A DNA stretch of 64,000 nucleotides from CAIWHR01 sp963788185. GTDB lineage: Bacteria > Pseudomonadota > Gammaproteobacteria > Burkholderiales > Casimicrobiaceae. Where the stretch lies: NCBI GenBank assembly GCA_963788185.1, contig CAWBGE010000010.1, forward strand, positions 1 to 64,000, given 5' to 3'. The notes beneath the pieces were generated by a model. It worked only from the letters and a program-made list of their open reading frames with translations, ran no database searches and was not told the DNA's origin. Below are positions 28,090 through 35,449 of the stretch, piece after piece. The translations under genes and the position numbers were made by a program. How positions within the stretch are numbered: the first letter of the stretch is position 1; the number at the start of each line of letters is the position of its first letter.

Positions 28090-28899
28090 TCACGCGAACA
28101 CGAATTTCTTCTTCAGCTTCTGCGGAATTGCCGCCACGGCCGTGCGCGTCGTGGTGCCGGTGACGATGTAGTCGATGCGCTCCAGCGGAGCGATGACCGA
28201 GAGGGCGCTTCGTTCGAGTTTGGAGTGGTCCGTAACCACGATGACCACCTGCGCGATTTCGATCATGGCTTGCTGGGCGCAGGCAATCTGCGGGTGCGTG
28301 GTGCAGATCAGCCCGCGCCTGACGTCGACTGCGGCCACGCTGAGAATCGCCTTGTCCACATTGAAGGAACGGACCATCGCGGCGGCCATCGCGCCGCTGA
28401 ACGAGTGATTGACCGGAACGTACTCGCCGCCTATGACATGGATCGCCCGCGCACCGCCGGCGATCAAGGTCGCCAGCACATCCTGGCCATTGGTCACGAA
28501 CGTCAAGGACGGATTGCCCGCCAGGAGTTTGGCCACCTGCAGCGACGTCGTACCGCTGTCGATCAGTACGGCGTCGCCTTCAGCGACCATGGCAGCGGCG
28601 GCAGCAGCGATCCGCAGCTTTTCCTCGAAATTGGTTCGCTCTCGGACAGTGGTGTCATTGTCATGAGTCACCTGGGTGACGCTGACAGCACCGCCATGGG
28701 TGCGCCGCAATAACTTCCGGTTCTCGAGTTCTGTGAGGTCGCGACGGATCGTTGCGATCGAAACACCCAGCTCCTCTTTCAGCAGCTGTACGTCGACGAA
28801 CAGGCGCGAGCGGACGTACTCCAGCAGGCGCGCCTGACGACGCGGAGCCGACCGAAGGTCGTCCTGATCCCTTCGTGCAAGAGGCGAAGCAACCGCCAT
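28090..28899 (-). CDS. DeoR family transcriptional regulator
   Basis: A 269-residue repressor. The N-terminal winged helix is ARLLEYVRSRLFVDVQLLKEELGVSIATIRRDLTELENRKLLRRTHGG, whose HTH ends in the DeoR hallmark IRRDL and RTHGGA. The C-terminal DeoRC sensor domain (VLIDSGTTSLQVAKLL, VVTDHSKLERSA) binds sugar phosphates in this family. As first gene of the cluster it probably controls the Ugp-like importer and the phosphatase genes, with a phosphorylated intermediate as effector. That link is inferred from position. Confidence 0.92.
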   Translation of the reverse strand: MAVASPLARRDQDDLRSAPRRQARLLEYVRSRLFVDVQLLKEELGVSIATIRRDLTELENRKLLRRTHGGAVSVTQVTHDNDTTVRERTNFEEKLRIAAAAAAMVAEGDAVLIDSGTTSLQVAKLLAGNPSLTFVTNGQDVLATLIAGGARAIHVIGGEYVPVNHSFSGAMAAAMVRSFNVDKAILSVAAVDVRRGLICTTHPQIACAQQAMIEIAQVVIVVTDHSKLERSALSVIAPLERIDYIVTGTTTRTAVAAIPQKLKKKFVFA

Positions 28900-29176
28900 C
28901 CCCGACCTTCGATTTGGTTGTTTTCGCTCATTGTATGCGCGGGTACACGCATGTCAAGCACAAGGTGCACGAACGCGCGCATAGGGCCATAGCTGGACTT
29001 CAGCGGTTTTGCCTGGCGCTCCGTACCAAATTGAACTGGGACCCACGACCATCTGGCCGGCATGGGCGAACCGCAGGGTATCGGACACCCGCCGAGAGCA
29101 GCCTGACGGCGGCGCGCAACGTATGAGCAGAGCGCTAAGGGCAGCCCGCTCGCAGGAAGCGTTCGCCGCCTTTACC

Positions 29177-29719
29177 TCATAGCAAGCCCTTCAGTCGGAG
29201 GAGCCCAAAAGCAGCGACCGTTGTTGCGTCCTTGATTGTTCCGTCTTCAATCATGGTCTGAACGACCTGCACTGGAAACGCTCTGCTCACGAGACCTTCT
29301 TCCTCGGCATCGAGCTGCGCTTCACCCTCGCACAGGTCCGTGGCGAGGTACAAGTCATACGCCTGACTTGAGTGACCGTAGGCCAGGAACAGCCGTCCGG
29401 CATGAAGCATCGAACCCGCTACGAGCCCGGTTTCCTCCCGAAGCTCAGCTTTCGCGAGTTCGACGGGATCGATTGCTCGATCTTCCCACGAGCCCTGCGG
29501 CAGTTCCCAGAATCGTCTTCTCACAGGGTAGCGGTACTGCTCGACAAGGTAGATGGAATGGTCTCGAACGGCTGCGATAACAGCAAAGTCTGCCTTCTCG
29601 ACGACACCGTAGATCCCCGCCGTTCCATTACTCCGGAGAATCGCATCTTCACGCACGGTCATCCAGTGGTTCTTGTACACGACCGTGGTTCCAGTCGTCT
29701 CAATCTCAGGTTTCGACAC
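29177..29719 (-). CDS. Nudix hydrolase, ADP-ribose pyrophosphatase-like
   Basis: A 180-residue Nudix protein with the box in the region WELPQGSWEDRAIDP and VELAKAELREETGL. The C-terminal REETG core is intact, but the consensus Arg before the first Glu is Ala and the region between the Gly and the box is one residue longer than in NudF. Preceding residues HSIYLVEQYRYPVRRRFWE are typical of ADP-ribose or ADP-sugar pyrophosphatases. The start is GTG. It stands alone between the DeoR gene and mgtC. Confidence 0.85.
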   Translation of the reverse strand: MSKPEIETTGTTVVYKNHWMTVREDAILRSNGTAGIYGVVEKADFAVIAAVRDHSIYLVEQYRYPVRRRFWELPQGSWEDRAIDPVELAKAELREETGLVAGSMLHAGRLFLAYGHSSQAYDLYLATDLCEGEAQLDAEEEGLVSRAFPVQVVQTMIEDGTIKDATTVAAFGLLRLKGLL

Positions 29720-29951
29720 AGCGTGGGCCTCCTTGGCGCCGACTGACGGCTCACAGCAATTGACCGGGGCGCAGCGAAAGGTTGACGCGACTCAAGGAAG
29801 GAAAACGCGAACCGGGCGAGACTCCTACGCTCCAATGCCGCAGCGCAGATTTTCACCGGCAGTCATTGTAATACCGGTGCTACCCTTGTGGTCCGAGATA
29901 TGCAAGGGCTCTCAGCAGTACAAATAGTATGGGTCTAAAACGGGAATCTTC

Positions 29952-30641
29952 GTGGACTCGGATTTCTATGAAATGGCAGTTCGCATGATCGCCGCGTTGG
30001 CGGCCGGATCACTCATCGGTTATGAGCGTTCCTATCGTGGCCGACCTGCCGGCTTTCGCACCCATGCACTTGTTTGCATGGCGTCCAGCGTCCTGATGTT
30101 GGTCACCGTCTACGAGGCACACTGGGTTCGCGCCGCCGGTGAATCTGTCCGCCTTGATCCAACGCGCATGTCTCAGGGAATCATGACGGGTATCGGCTTT
30201 CTCGGCGCTGGCGTGATCATGCGTGAAGGCTTCTCGGTACGCGGTCTAACGACTGCGGCATCGATCTGGATTACCGCCGCGATTGGCATCTTGGCCGGGA
30301 TTGGTTTTTACTTTCCCATGGCGTTGTCTGTAATTCTCACGTTGGGCGTTTTGTCGGCGTTTCGCTGGATTGAGGCGCGCATGCCAACCCAGGCCTACTA
30401 CCAATTCGAGGTACGCTGCTCGCGCGACGGGGGGGTGGACGAGAGCCAGATCCGAAATGTAGTCGAACGTGGCGGGTTCACCATTGCCAACTTCAGCTAC
30501 CGGCTGGACGGCGAGGGGCGGATTCGACGCTACAGCATGACGATCGCATCTGCTGATCGAGCTGCTGCCGGGCGGCTGGCCATGACACTCGAAAACGCCG
30601 AGTACGTGCAGGAGTTCCGAATCGCCCCGACAGGGGATTGA
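29952..30641 (+). CDS. MgtC/SapB family membrane protein
   Basis: A 229-residue protein with an N-terminal membrane domain of about four helices carrying the MgtC signatures GSLIGYERSYRGRPAGFRTHALVCMASS and GIGFLGAGVIMREGFSVRGLTTAASIW. A soluble C-terminal ACT-like domain (from about 145, YQFEVRCSRDGGVDESQIRN) follows. Family members affect growth in low Mg2+ and modulate F-type ATPase in pathogens. The GTG start has GGGAA ahead. No operon partner. Confidence 0.9.
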   Translation: MDSDFYEMAVRMIAALAAGSLIGYERSYRGRPAGFRTHALVCMASSVLMLVTVYEAHWVRAAGESVRLDPTRMSQGIMTGIGFLGAGVIMREGFSVRGLTTAASIWITAAIGILAGIGFYFPMALSVILTLGVLSAFRWIEARMPTQAYYQFEVRCSRDGGVDESQIRNVVERGGFTIANFSYRLDGEGRIRRYSMTIASADRAAAGRLAMTLENAEYVQEFRIAPTGD

Positions 30642-30790
30642 AATCGATGGTCGGGAAGGGGCCGGACACAGCCCGATGGTCGTCGGTTCCGACCTGACCC
30701 CACCGACCGTCGCCCCGTACGAGAATCAGACATAAACCCGCGGTCAACCGGACGCCTTCGACTTCTGCATCACCTGTTCACCGACTCTAG

Positions 30791-30976
30791 CTAACCAAGT
30801 GCGAGCGCCTTAACGCCGACCGCGATGAGGGCCGCACCACCTATCCGTGCCAAGCGGTCACGCTCGCCAAGCAACTGCCCGCCGATCAGCGCGGCAAACA
30901 GCATCGCGACCTCGCGCGCGGGCGCAACGTGCGAGAGCGGCGCGGCCTTCACGGCATACAGCACGAGCACGTAGCC
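30791..30976 (-). pseudogene. 3' remnant of an EamA-type transporter gene
   Basis: The frame ending in TAG at 30791 encodes YVLVLYAVKAAPLSHVAPAREVAMLFAALIGGQLLGE and RIGGAALIAVGVKALALG, the last two helices of a DMT/EamA permease. Upstream of 30976 the frame turns into antisense of an unrelated ABC exporter gene, so only about 60 codons survive. Confidence 0.75.
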
Positions 30977-31255
30977 CTCGACGCGCGTGCGGAGTTCGAG
31001 GTGTTCAAGCGGTTCAAGGAACTGAGCCAGGGCAAGACGGTGGTACTCATCTCGCACCGTTTTTCCAGCGTCCGCATGGCCGATCGCATCGTCGTGCTGC
31101 TGGACGGCGCGGTCGAGGCCGTGGGCACGCACGCCGAGTTGTTGCAACAGCAGGGGCGCTATGCGGAGTTGTTCGAGTTGCAGGCTGCTGGTTACCGATG
31201 GTCGTGTTCCGAGATCGTAGGGTGGTGGGTTGCGGGTGAAGCCAATTCGACGTGA
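30974..31255 (+). pseudogene. 3' remnant of an ABC exporter ATPase gene
   Basis: The plus-strand frame starts abruptly at ALDARAEFEVFKRFKELSQGKTVVLISHRFSSVRMADRIVVL and ends RYAELFELQAAGYR, the D-loop, H-loop and C-terminus of an MsbA/HlyB-type exporter. Walker A and signature are missing. It joins the EamA remnant head to head within about 3 bases, marking an illegitimate recombination junction. The frame continues past the likely original stop. Confidence 0.8.
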
Positions 31256-31265
31256 TTGGGGCGAT

Positions 31266-31378
31266 TGCGAACCGTCGCCGGCTTGAAGTGCGGCCGTTCG
31301 GCTGCAGTTCTCCGAAACCACCGCCACTGATCCGGCAACGATTGCTTCCACCAAGTTTGGTAATGTTCGAAGAGATCC
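31266..31378 (-). repeat. Dispersed repeat R2, copy 2 (inverted)
   Basis: The reverse complement reads TGGAAGCAATCG, GGAGAACTGCAGCCGAACGG and CCGCACTTCAAGCCGGCGAC, matching 6507-6617. Confidence 0.7.
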
Positions 31379-31438
31379 ACGGACGGCGGCTTACAAAGTG
31401 GACCGGTCACTCGACTACGAAACCGCCACGGGCGGGTT

Positions 31439-31510
31439 CGGGTCGTACTGCGACCGACGGCGATCACGCCGCTCGCGTTCAAACTCGACGGTCTCAGTCC
31501 GGCCACGAAC
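31439..31510 (+). repeat. Dispersed repeat R3, copy 2
   Basis: GGGTCGTACTGCGACCGACG and the following ATCACGCCGCTCGCGTTCA match 12248-12314 in the same orientation. Confidence 0.65.
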
Positions 31511-31782
31511 GGACGGACGAGCATCGTCGTTGACTGTCCGGTCCAGTGTGGGGAGCCGTCATTCATTCGCCGCAGATGATTGCAGGCACTCGAATGTCAG
31601 TGCCGAACGCGCCACAGAAATCCCACGCCCCCAGCCGCTAACACAACTGCCATGACCCAGATGTGGACGTGCGCAGAGGGCTTGGTGCAGTCGAAACGGT
31701 TTGATGACAGTCGTTCATTCCCGCCGCCAAACACCGCTCTTGGTGTGAAGCGAACGACTTGGCGCCTTCAGAATCGCGATGG

Positions 31783-32121
31783 CTACGCCTTCGAGCAATC
31801 CAGCAACGCCGCTTCGACGGCATTGACCATGACAGATCGAATGCCAAGATAACAAGACGATGCGTGAGCGTACATCTGGCTCTGGCCGATGATCTCGCCG
31901 TTCTTCGCCAGCAGGACGAAATAGCTCTTGCCACTCTTTGCGATTCGGCGCTCGAACCGTTCACGAAGCGCGGCATTCTTGCGCACCGACACGATTCCGG
32001 CGACAGCCGATGCGCGGGTGGCATAAGCCTCGCTGGTCAGGATGACACGCTTGTTGGCCGCCAGCAGGTTGAAGCAAAACTGACCGGCCTTGTTCTTCGA
32101 CAGTTCAAACGTTCCAGGCAT
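31783..32121 (-). CDS. DUF1508 (YegP-like) protein
   Basis: A 112-residue small protein with two copies of the DUF1508 motif: FELSKNKAGQFCFNLLAANKRVILTSEAYATRASAVAGI and FERRIAKSGKSYFVLLAKNGEIIGQSQMYAHASSCYLGI. Each unit is a compact beta-beta-beta-alpha element. Function of the family is unknown. Cytoplasmic, no signal peptide; a weak GAAAGG lies ahead of the ATG. Confidence 0.88.
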   Translation of the reverse strand: MPGTFELSKNKAGQFCFNLLAANKRVILTSEAYATRASAVAGIVSVRKNAALRERFERRIAKSGKSYFVLLAKNGEIIGQSQMYAHASSCYLGIRSVMVNAVEAALLDCSKA

Positions 32122-32306
32122 GGTGCGCGTACCTTTCTCTCGGTTGGTTGTTTAGTGGAGGTTATCGCTTGGTCCAGCCGGGAGTACCCAGCCGCTTGTT
32201 CACTGCCATTGTGAGGGGCGGCAAACCAAGACAGTTGCTCGGCCGACGTGCCGAGCGGGCTCTGCATGGCCCGGAGAGGCGAGTGGCACTGTATCAACAC
32301 GGCTGG

Positions 32307-33071
32307 TCAGAGATCCGCTTGACTGTGGGTCTTGCCGATGTGCCGCATCAGCCACAGGCCGTACAGGGCATTCGGCAGCACTAGCAGGATCGGCACGAAA
32401 GTCATCACGGTCACGGGGCCACCACCGCTACTGGCCAGGGATTCACCGCTGCGCGCCGCCGCAATGGTGAAGGTCGCGAAGTCCCACAGGCCATGGACGA
32501 TGATGCAGGGCCAGAGCGAGCCGGTGCGCAGGCGCAGGGCGATGAACAGCAGGCCGCTCAACGCCGCCGCCGCCGACTGGATCAAAGCCGGGCGCAGCTC
32601 ACCGGTCATGAACACGTTCAGGCAGTGGATGGCGCCGAAGGCCAGCGTGGTCAGTGCTACGGCCGGCCAGATCGACACCGTGCGCCGGAACGCCTGCAGC
32701 AACACGCCGCGGAACATCAGTTCTTCCGACAACCCGACCAGGAAGGTGTTGAACAGGATCCACAGCAACACCCCGGCTGGCGGCAGCCCGAAGACGACGG
32801 CCAGACCCAGGCCGACGACGATGTAGAGCATGGGCAGCCAGGTCAACAGCAGGCTGCGCCCGGAGGCGAGCTTGTTCAGGCCGATGTCGCGCCACTGCTG
32901 CCAGACGACCACGGCCAGAAGGAACAGCGCCGCCAGCAGGAAGGGCCAGCCCAGGCCGCGTGTCACGGCCTCCAGGAGCGGCGCTTCGCCGGTATGGATC
33001 TGCCCGCCGACCACGGTGATGAGCAGCCAGCCCACGAAGGCGGCAAGTGAAATCGCCAGTCTCTTGTTCAT
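32307..33071 (-). CDS. CPBP family intramembrane metalloprotease
   Basis: A 254-residue polytopic membrane protein. The CPBP (Abi) motifs are present: EELMFRGVLLQ (EExxxR), FGAIHCLN (FxxxH) and HGLWDF (HxxxD/N). These glutamic-type intramembrane proteases act on prenylated proteins in eukaryotes, and in bacteria are linked to immunity proteins and stress. No bacteriocin genes are nearby. The role is therefore open. Confidence 0.9.
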   Translation of the reverse strand: MNKRLAISLAAFVGWLLITVVGGQIHTGEAPLLEAVTRGLGWPFLLAALFLLAVVVWQQWRDIGLNKLASGRSLLLTWLPMLYIVVGLGLAVVFGLPPAGVLLWILFNTFLVGLSEELMFRGVLLQAFRRTVSIWPAVALTTLAFGAIHCLNVFMTGELRPALIQSAAAALSGLLFIALRLRTGSLWPCIIVHGLWDFATFTIAAARSGESLASSGGGPVTVMTFVPILLVLPNALYGLWLMRHIGKTHSQADL

Positions 33072-33137
33072 GAATTGTCGAGCTCCGTCATATGCGCCAG
33101 GCGCAGCGTGTTGCGAAGTCGATCTGGGCGCGCATCG

Positions 33138-33608
33138 TCAAGCCAGTGGCGTGGGTGCACGCAGGAAACGCGGGTATCCGATGGCGGCCAGCACGCCACC
33201 CACTACCGCCGCGGCGAAGAGCGAGCCTGTCGTGCCGGCATAGCCAAACCAGGCCGCAAAGAGCAGCAGCAACGCGAGCGTGGCCCAAAGGACCGGCCGC
33301 TTGTTCGAGGGCGCGACGATGACCGCCACGCCAGCGACGAAGATCACCGTCAGTGCCGCACCGCCGTGCTTGATCACCTCGAGGAACGCTCCGAGAGTGC
33401 GGTTACTGCAGATGCCTCGATCGAAGTCCGCAAGGGGGCACAAATGCTGCTCTACGAGGTAATGGGTAGCGATGGTGGCCGCAATGGCCAAGTAGAACGC
33501 CACCGCGGAGGCGGGCACGAGCAGAAGCCACCGAAGTCCGCGCATGGGTTGTCGGAGCGCCTGCATTGCAGAGCGCCGCACGGCAGGAGTGACGTGGGCC
33601 GCTTTCAT
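33138..33608 (-). CDS. Small membrane protein of unknown family
   Basis: A 156-residue protein with about four predicted membrane helices (LLLVPASAVAFYLAIAATIA, GAALTVIFVAGVAVIVA, ATLALLLLFAAWFGYAG, LFAAAVVGGVLAAIGYP). A cytoplasmic positively charged N-terminus precedes. Two cysteines (LCPL, GICSN) lie in the first external loop and could form a disulfide. Its ATG overlaps the stop of the preceding secreted-protein gene (TGATG), suggesting co-expression. I do not recognise the family. Confidence 0.75.
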   Translation of the reverse strand: MKAAHVTPAVRRSAMQALRQPMRGLRWLLLVPASAVAFYLAIAATIATHYLVEQHLCPLADFDRGICSNRTLGAFLEVIKHGGAALTVIFVAGVAVIVAPSNKRPVLWATLALLLLFAAWFGYAGTTGSLFAAAVVGGVLAAIGYPRFLRAPTPLA

Positions 33609-34354
33609 CAGCCGCCTGTCAGCAGCGCGTCGGGCAGGTCGTAGCGTTCGTCGGCGCCGAACCGGACCACAGTGCGATCGCCTTCGCGCGAATGCGCCAT
33701 GGCTTCATCGGAGTCCGATGCGACGGGTGTTCCGGCAGCGAAGAGGATGCGCCGCCGCATTGCGTTCTGCGTACGGACCTCGACGGTGGCGGTGCCGTCG
33801 AAGCCGCGCCGGGTGACGAAGGCTTCGCAGGGCTGGGGCTTGCTTTCGAACGGCGGCGTACACGTCATCGGGGCCGACGCATGGAACTTCGTGCCGGGGA
33901 TCAACGCGTCCTTCGCCGCCGCCAGCGGGGCTAGCGGGTTGCCGGTGACGCCGACGGTGAGCGTGTAGTTGCTGGTCTCGTTGCGGCGCGACGCATTGCG
34001 CATCAGATACACGCGCACGACGTAAATGCCGTCGTCAGGCAGCACGACCGTCGCCTTCACGCCGGAGGTGCTGCCGATGAACATGGCGCCCTCGGAACCC
34101 GGCGGCAGGATGTTGAAGTAGGTCGAGGCGTTCGACGGCTTCATCGTGACCGCAAGCGTCTGGCCGGCACGCGCGCCTATCTTATAGTCGACGCCAGCGT
34201 CGCCCTTGATCGAGCCCTTCAATTGCGCCGAAGTCGCCCCCTTGGCGAACTGCACGGTCTGGCTGCGCATGCCGGGGGCGCCTGCCGCATGGGCCGGCAG
34301 CGCGGCATGGGTGACGATCAGGGCCAGCATGGCCAAGGCGAAATGATGCGTCAT
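33608..34354 (-). CDS. Secreted protein with a pre-peptidase-like beta domain
   Basis: A 248-residue exported protein (signal ALAMLALIVTHAALPAHA). Residues 32-135 (VQFAKGATSAQLKGSIKGD, YKIGARAGQTLAVTMKPS, FNILPPGSEGAMF, DDGIYVVRVYLMRNASRRNE) are a beta-rich domain often found in secreted proteins that are annotated, without good reason, as inhibitor or 'DNA breaking-rejoining' proteins. The C-terminal part contains a Cys pair (TCTPPFE, QPCEAF). GAGGA precedes the ATG. Function unknown; periplasmic location is likely. Confidence 0.8.
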   Translation of the reverse strand: MTHHFALAMLALIVTHAALPAHAAGAPGMRSQTVQFAKGATSAQLKGSIKGDAGVDYKIGARAGQTLAVTMKPSNASTYFNILPPGSEGAMFIGSTSGVKATVVLPDDGIYVVRVYLMRNASRRNETSNYTLTVGVTGNPLAPLAAAKDALIPGTKFHASAPMTCTPPFESKPQPCEAFVTRRGFDGTATVEVRTQNAMRRRILFAAGTPVASDSDEAMAHSREGDRTVVRFGADERYDLPDALLTGG

Positions 34355-34482
34355 GTCAGTGCTCCTCGAGAAACAAACGATTGGATGTGAACAGACAGAA
34401 TTGAGTCAGGGCCATTGGCAGGCGTCGAAGGTTCCCGCAGTCCGGGCTCACGCTGGATCGGGACGCGTTCACCGTCGGGCGT

Positions 34483-34935
34483 CTACTGCATTGGTCCCCA
34501 ATGGAGGATGCCACCGTCCGCAAACAGCGACATGTGCAACTGTCCATCCTGGAACAGGTAGCTCCTCACATACGGCAACTGCTTTAACAACTGCTGGTCG
34601 AGCGACCCCGGAGCGCACATGGCGCGGGTGCCGGCGAGCGCACCGAAGATCAGTTGCCCCGAGCGGGCATCGGCAGTGGCAGGCGTGGCCTTCCACTCTC
34701 CGGTCGCGCGGTTGCAGTCCAGCCGGAAGGCGGCCCGGCCATCCGCACCGAAGGTCACCGTGTACTGGGCGGGGTCCGCGGGCCGGGTCGTCCCCTGTGC
34801 GTCGTCCATCGAATCGATGGCGAGCAATTGCCAGCGGGTTCCCGCCAAGGAGGTCGACGCAGGGGTCAGCGTCGCGCAGCCGATTAGCGTTGCTGCGGCA
34901 GCGACGGACGCCAGGAGGCGCATGGGAAAGGTCAT
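34483..34935 (-). CDS. META/HslJ-domain lipoprotein
   Basis: A 150-residue lipoprotein: lipobox LIGC at about residue 20 after MRLLASVAAAAT. The remaining sequence is a META domain (LAGTRWQLLAIDSMDD, YTVTFGADGRAAFRLDCNRATGEWK, ALAGTRAMCAPG, YLFQDGQLHMSL), the fold of HslJ, linked to heat shock and novobiocin resistance. The ATG at 34935 gives a normal signal peptide; a start at 34995 would put 28 residues ahead of it. Likely anchored to the outer membrane. Confidence 0.87.
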   Translation of the reverse strand: MTFPMRLLASVAAAATLIGCATLTPASTSLAGTRWQLLAIDSMDDAQGTTRPADPAQYTVTFGADGRAAFRLDCNRATGEWKATPATADARSGQLIFGALAGTRAMCAPGSLDQQLLKQLPYVRSYLFQDGQLHMSLFADGGILHWGPMQ

Positions 34936-34994
34936 GGCGGCTACCCGGTTGTCGTGCGAATCGCCTTCTGCCGACGATGGCGTGATGCGACCCA

Positions 34995-35435
34995 TCAGCG
35001 AATGAGCTTCAATCGGAGTTGAAATCGCGCCGCCTTGCCCAAGCGTGCCGCATCGCCGGTCATGACGACGAATACGCGATAGACCCCCGTCTCCATCAGT
35101 CGCAAGCGAAGGCCGTCCGGCCCTGGCATCGCACCTGAAACCCAGCGCAGATCGGACGGAGCTTCAACGTCGAGGACGAGCAAACGCTCGCTGTCCACCA
35201 ACCACACCAGCAGTTCGTCCGCGGCATTGGCGCGAAACGACACCGGCACCGCCTGATACGCGCGCACTTCGTCCTCGATGCCGCGCGCGTCACCACCGGC
35301 ATGCAGGTCCAGCACCAGCTCGGGCCGCGCCGGCGGCGGTGGAATCGCCGTCGCCAACGTTGGGACCAACAACCCGACTCCTGCGCACCACAGCAGCAGG
35401 CGACGGGCGAATCTCCCGGGACCGCCGCCGCGCAT
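34995..35435 (-). CDS. Secreted protein of unknown function
   Basis: A 146-residue protein with a signal peptide (RRLLLWCAGVGLLVPTLATA). The mature beta-rich sequence (VSFRANAADELLVWLVDSERLLVLDVEAPSD, GLRLRLMETGVYRVFVVMTG) resembles small secreted PPC-like domains, with no family I can name. An alternative GTG at 35453 overlaps the stop of the M13 peptidase gene (GTGA). The long open frame upstream to 35882 is antisense-like translation inside the peptidase gene and is not used. Confidence 0.7.
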   Translation of the reverse strand: MRGGGPGRFARRLLLWCAGVGLLVPTLATAIPPPPARPELVLDLHAGGDARGIEDEVRAYQAVPVSFRANAADELLVWLVDSERLLVLDVEAPSDLRWVSGAMPGPDGLRLRLMETGVYRVFVVMTGDAARLGKAARFQLRLKLIR

Positions 35436-35449
35436 GCAGAGGGTCCCGT

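Larger units (their letters stand above)
31256..31782. other. Gene-free stretch with two dispersed repeats
   Basis: About 530 bases with repeats R2 copy 2 (31266-31378) and R3 copy 2 (31439-31510) and no plausible gene. It abuts the transporter-gene scars at 30791-31255. Confidence 0.6.

Noticed and set aside
30640..30740. Possible further copy of repeat R3
   Set aside because: Only short matching blocks (around CGACC...GGTCG) were visible; too weak to call.
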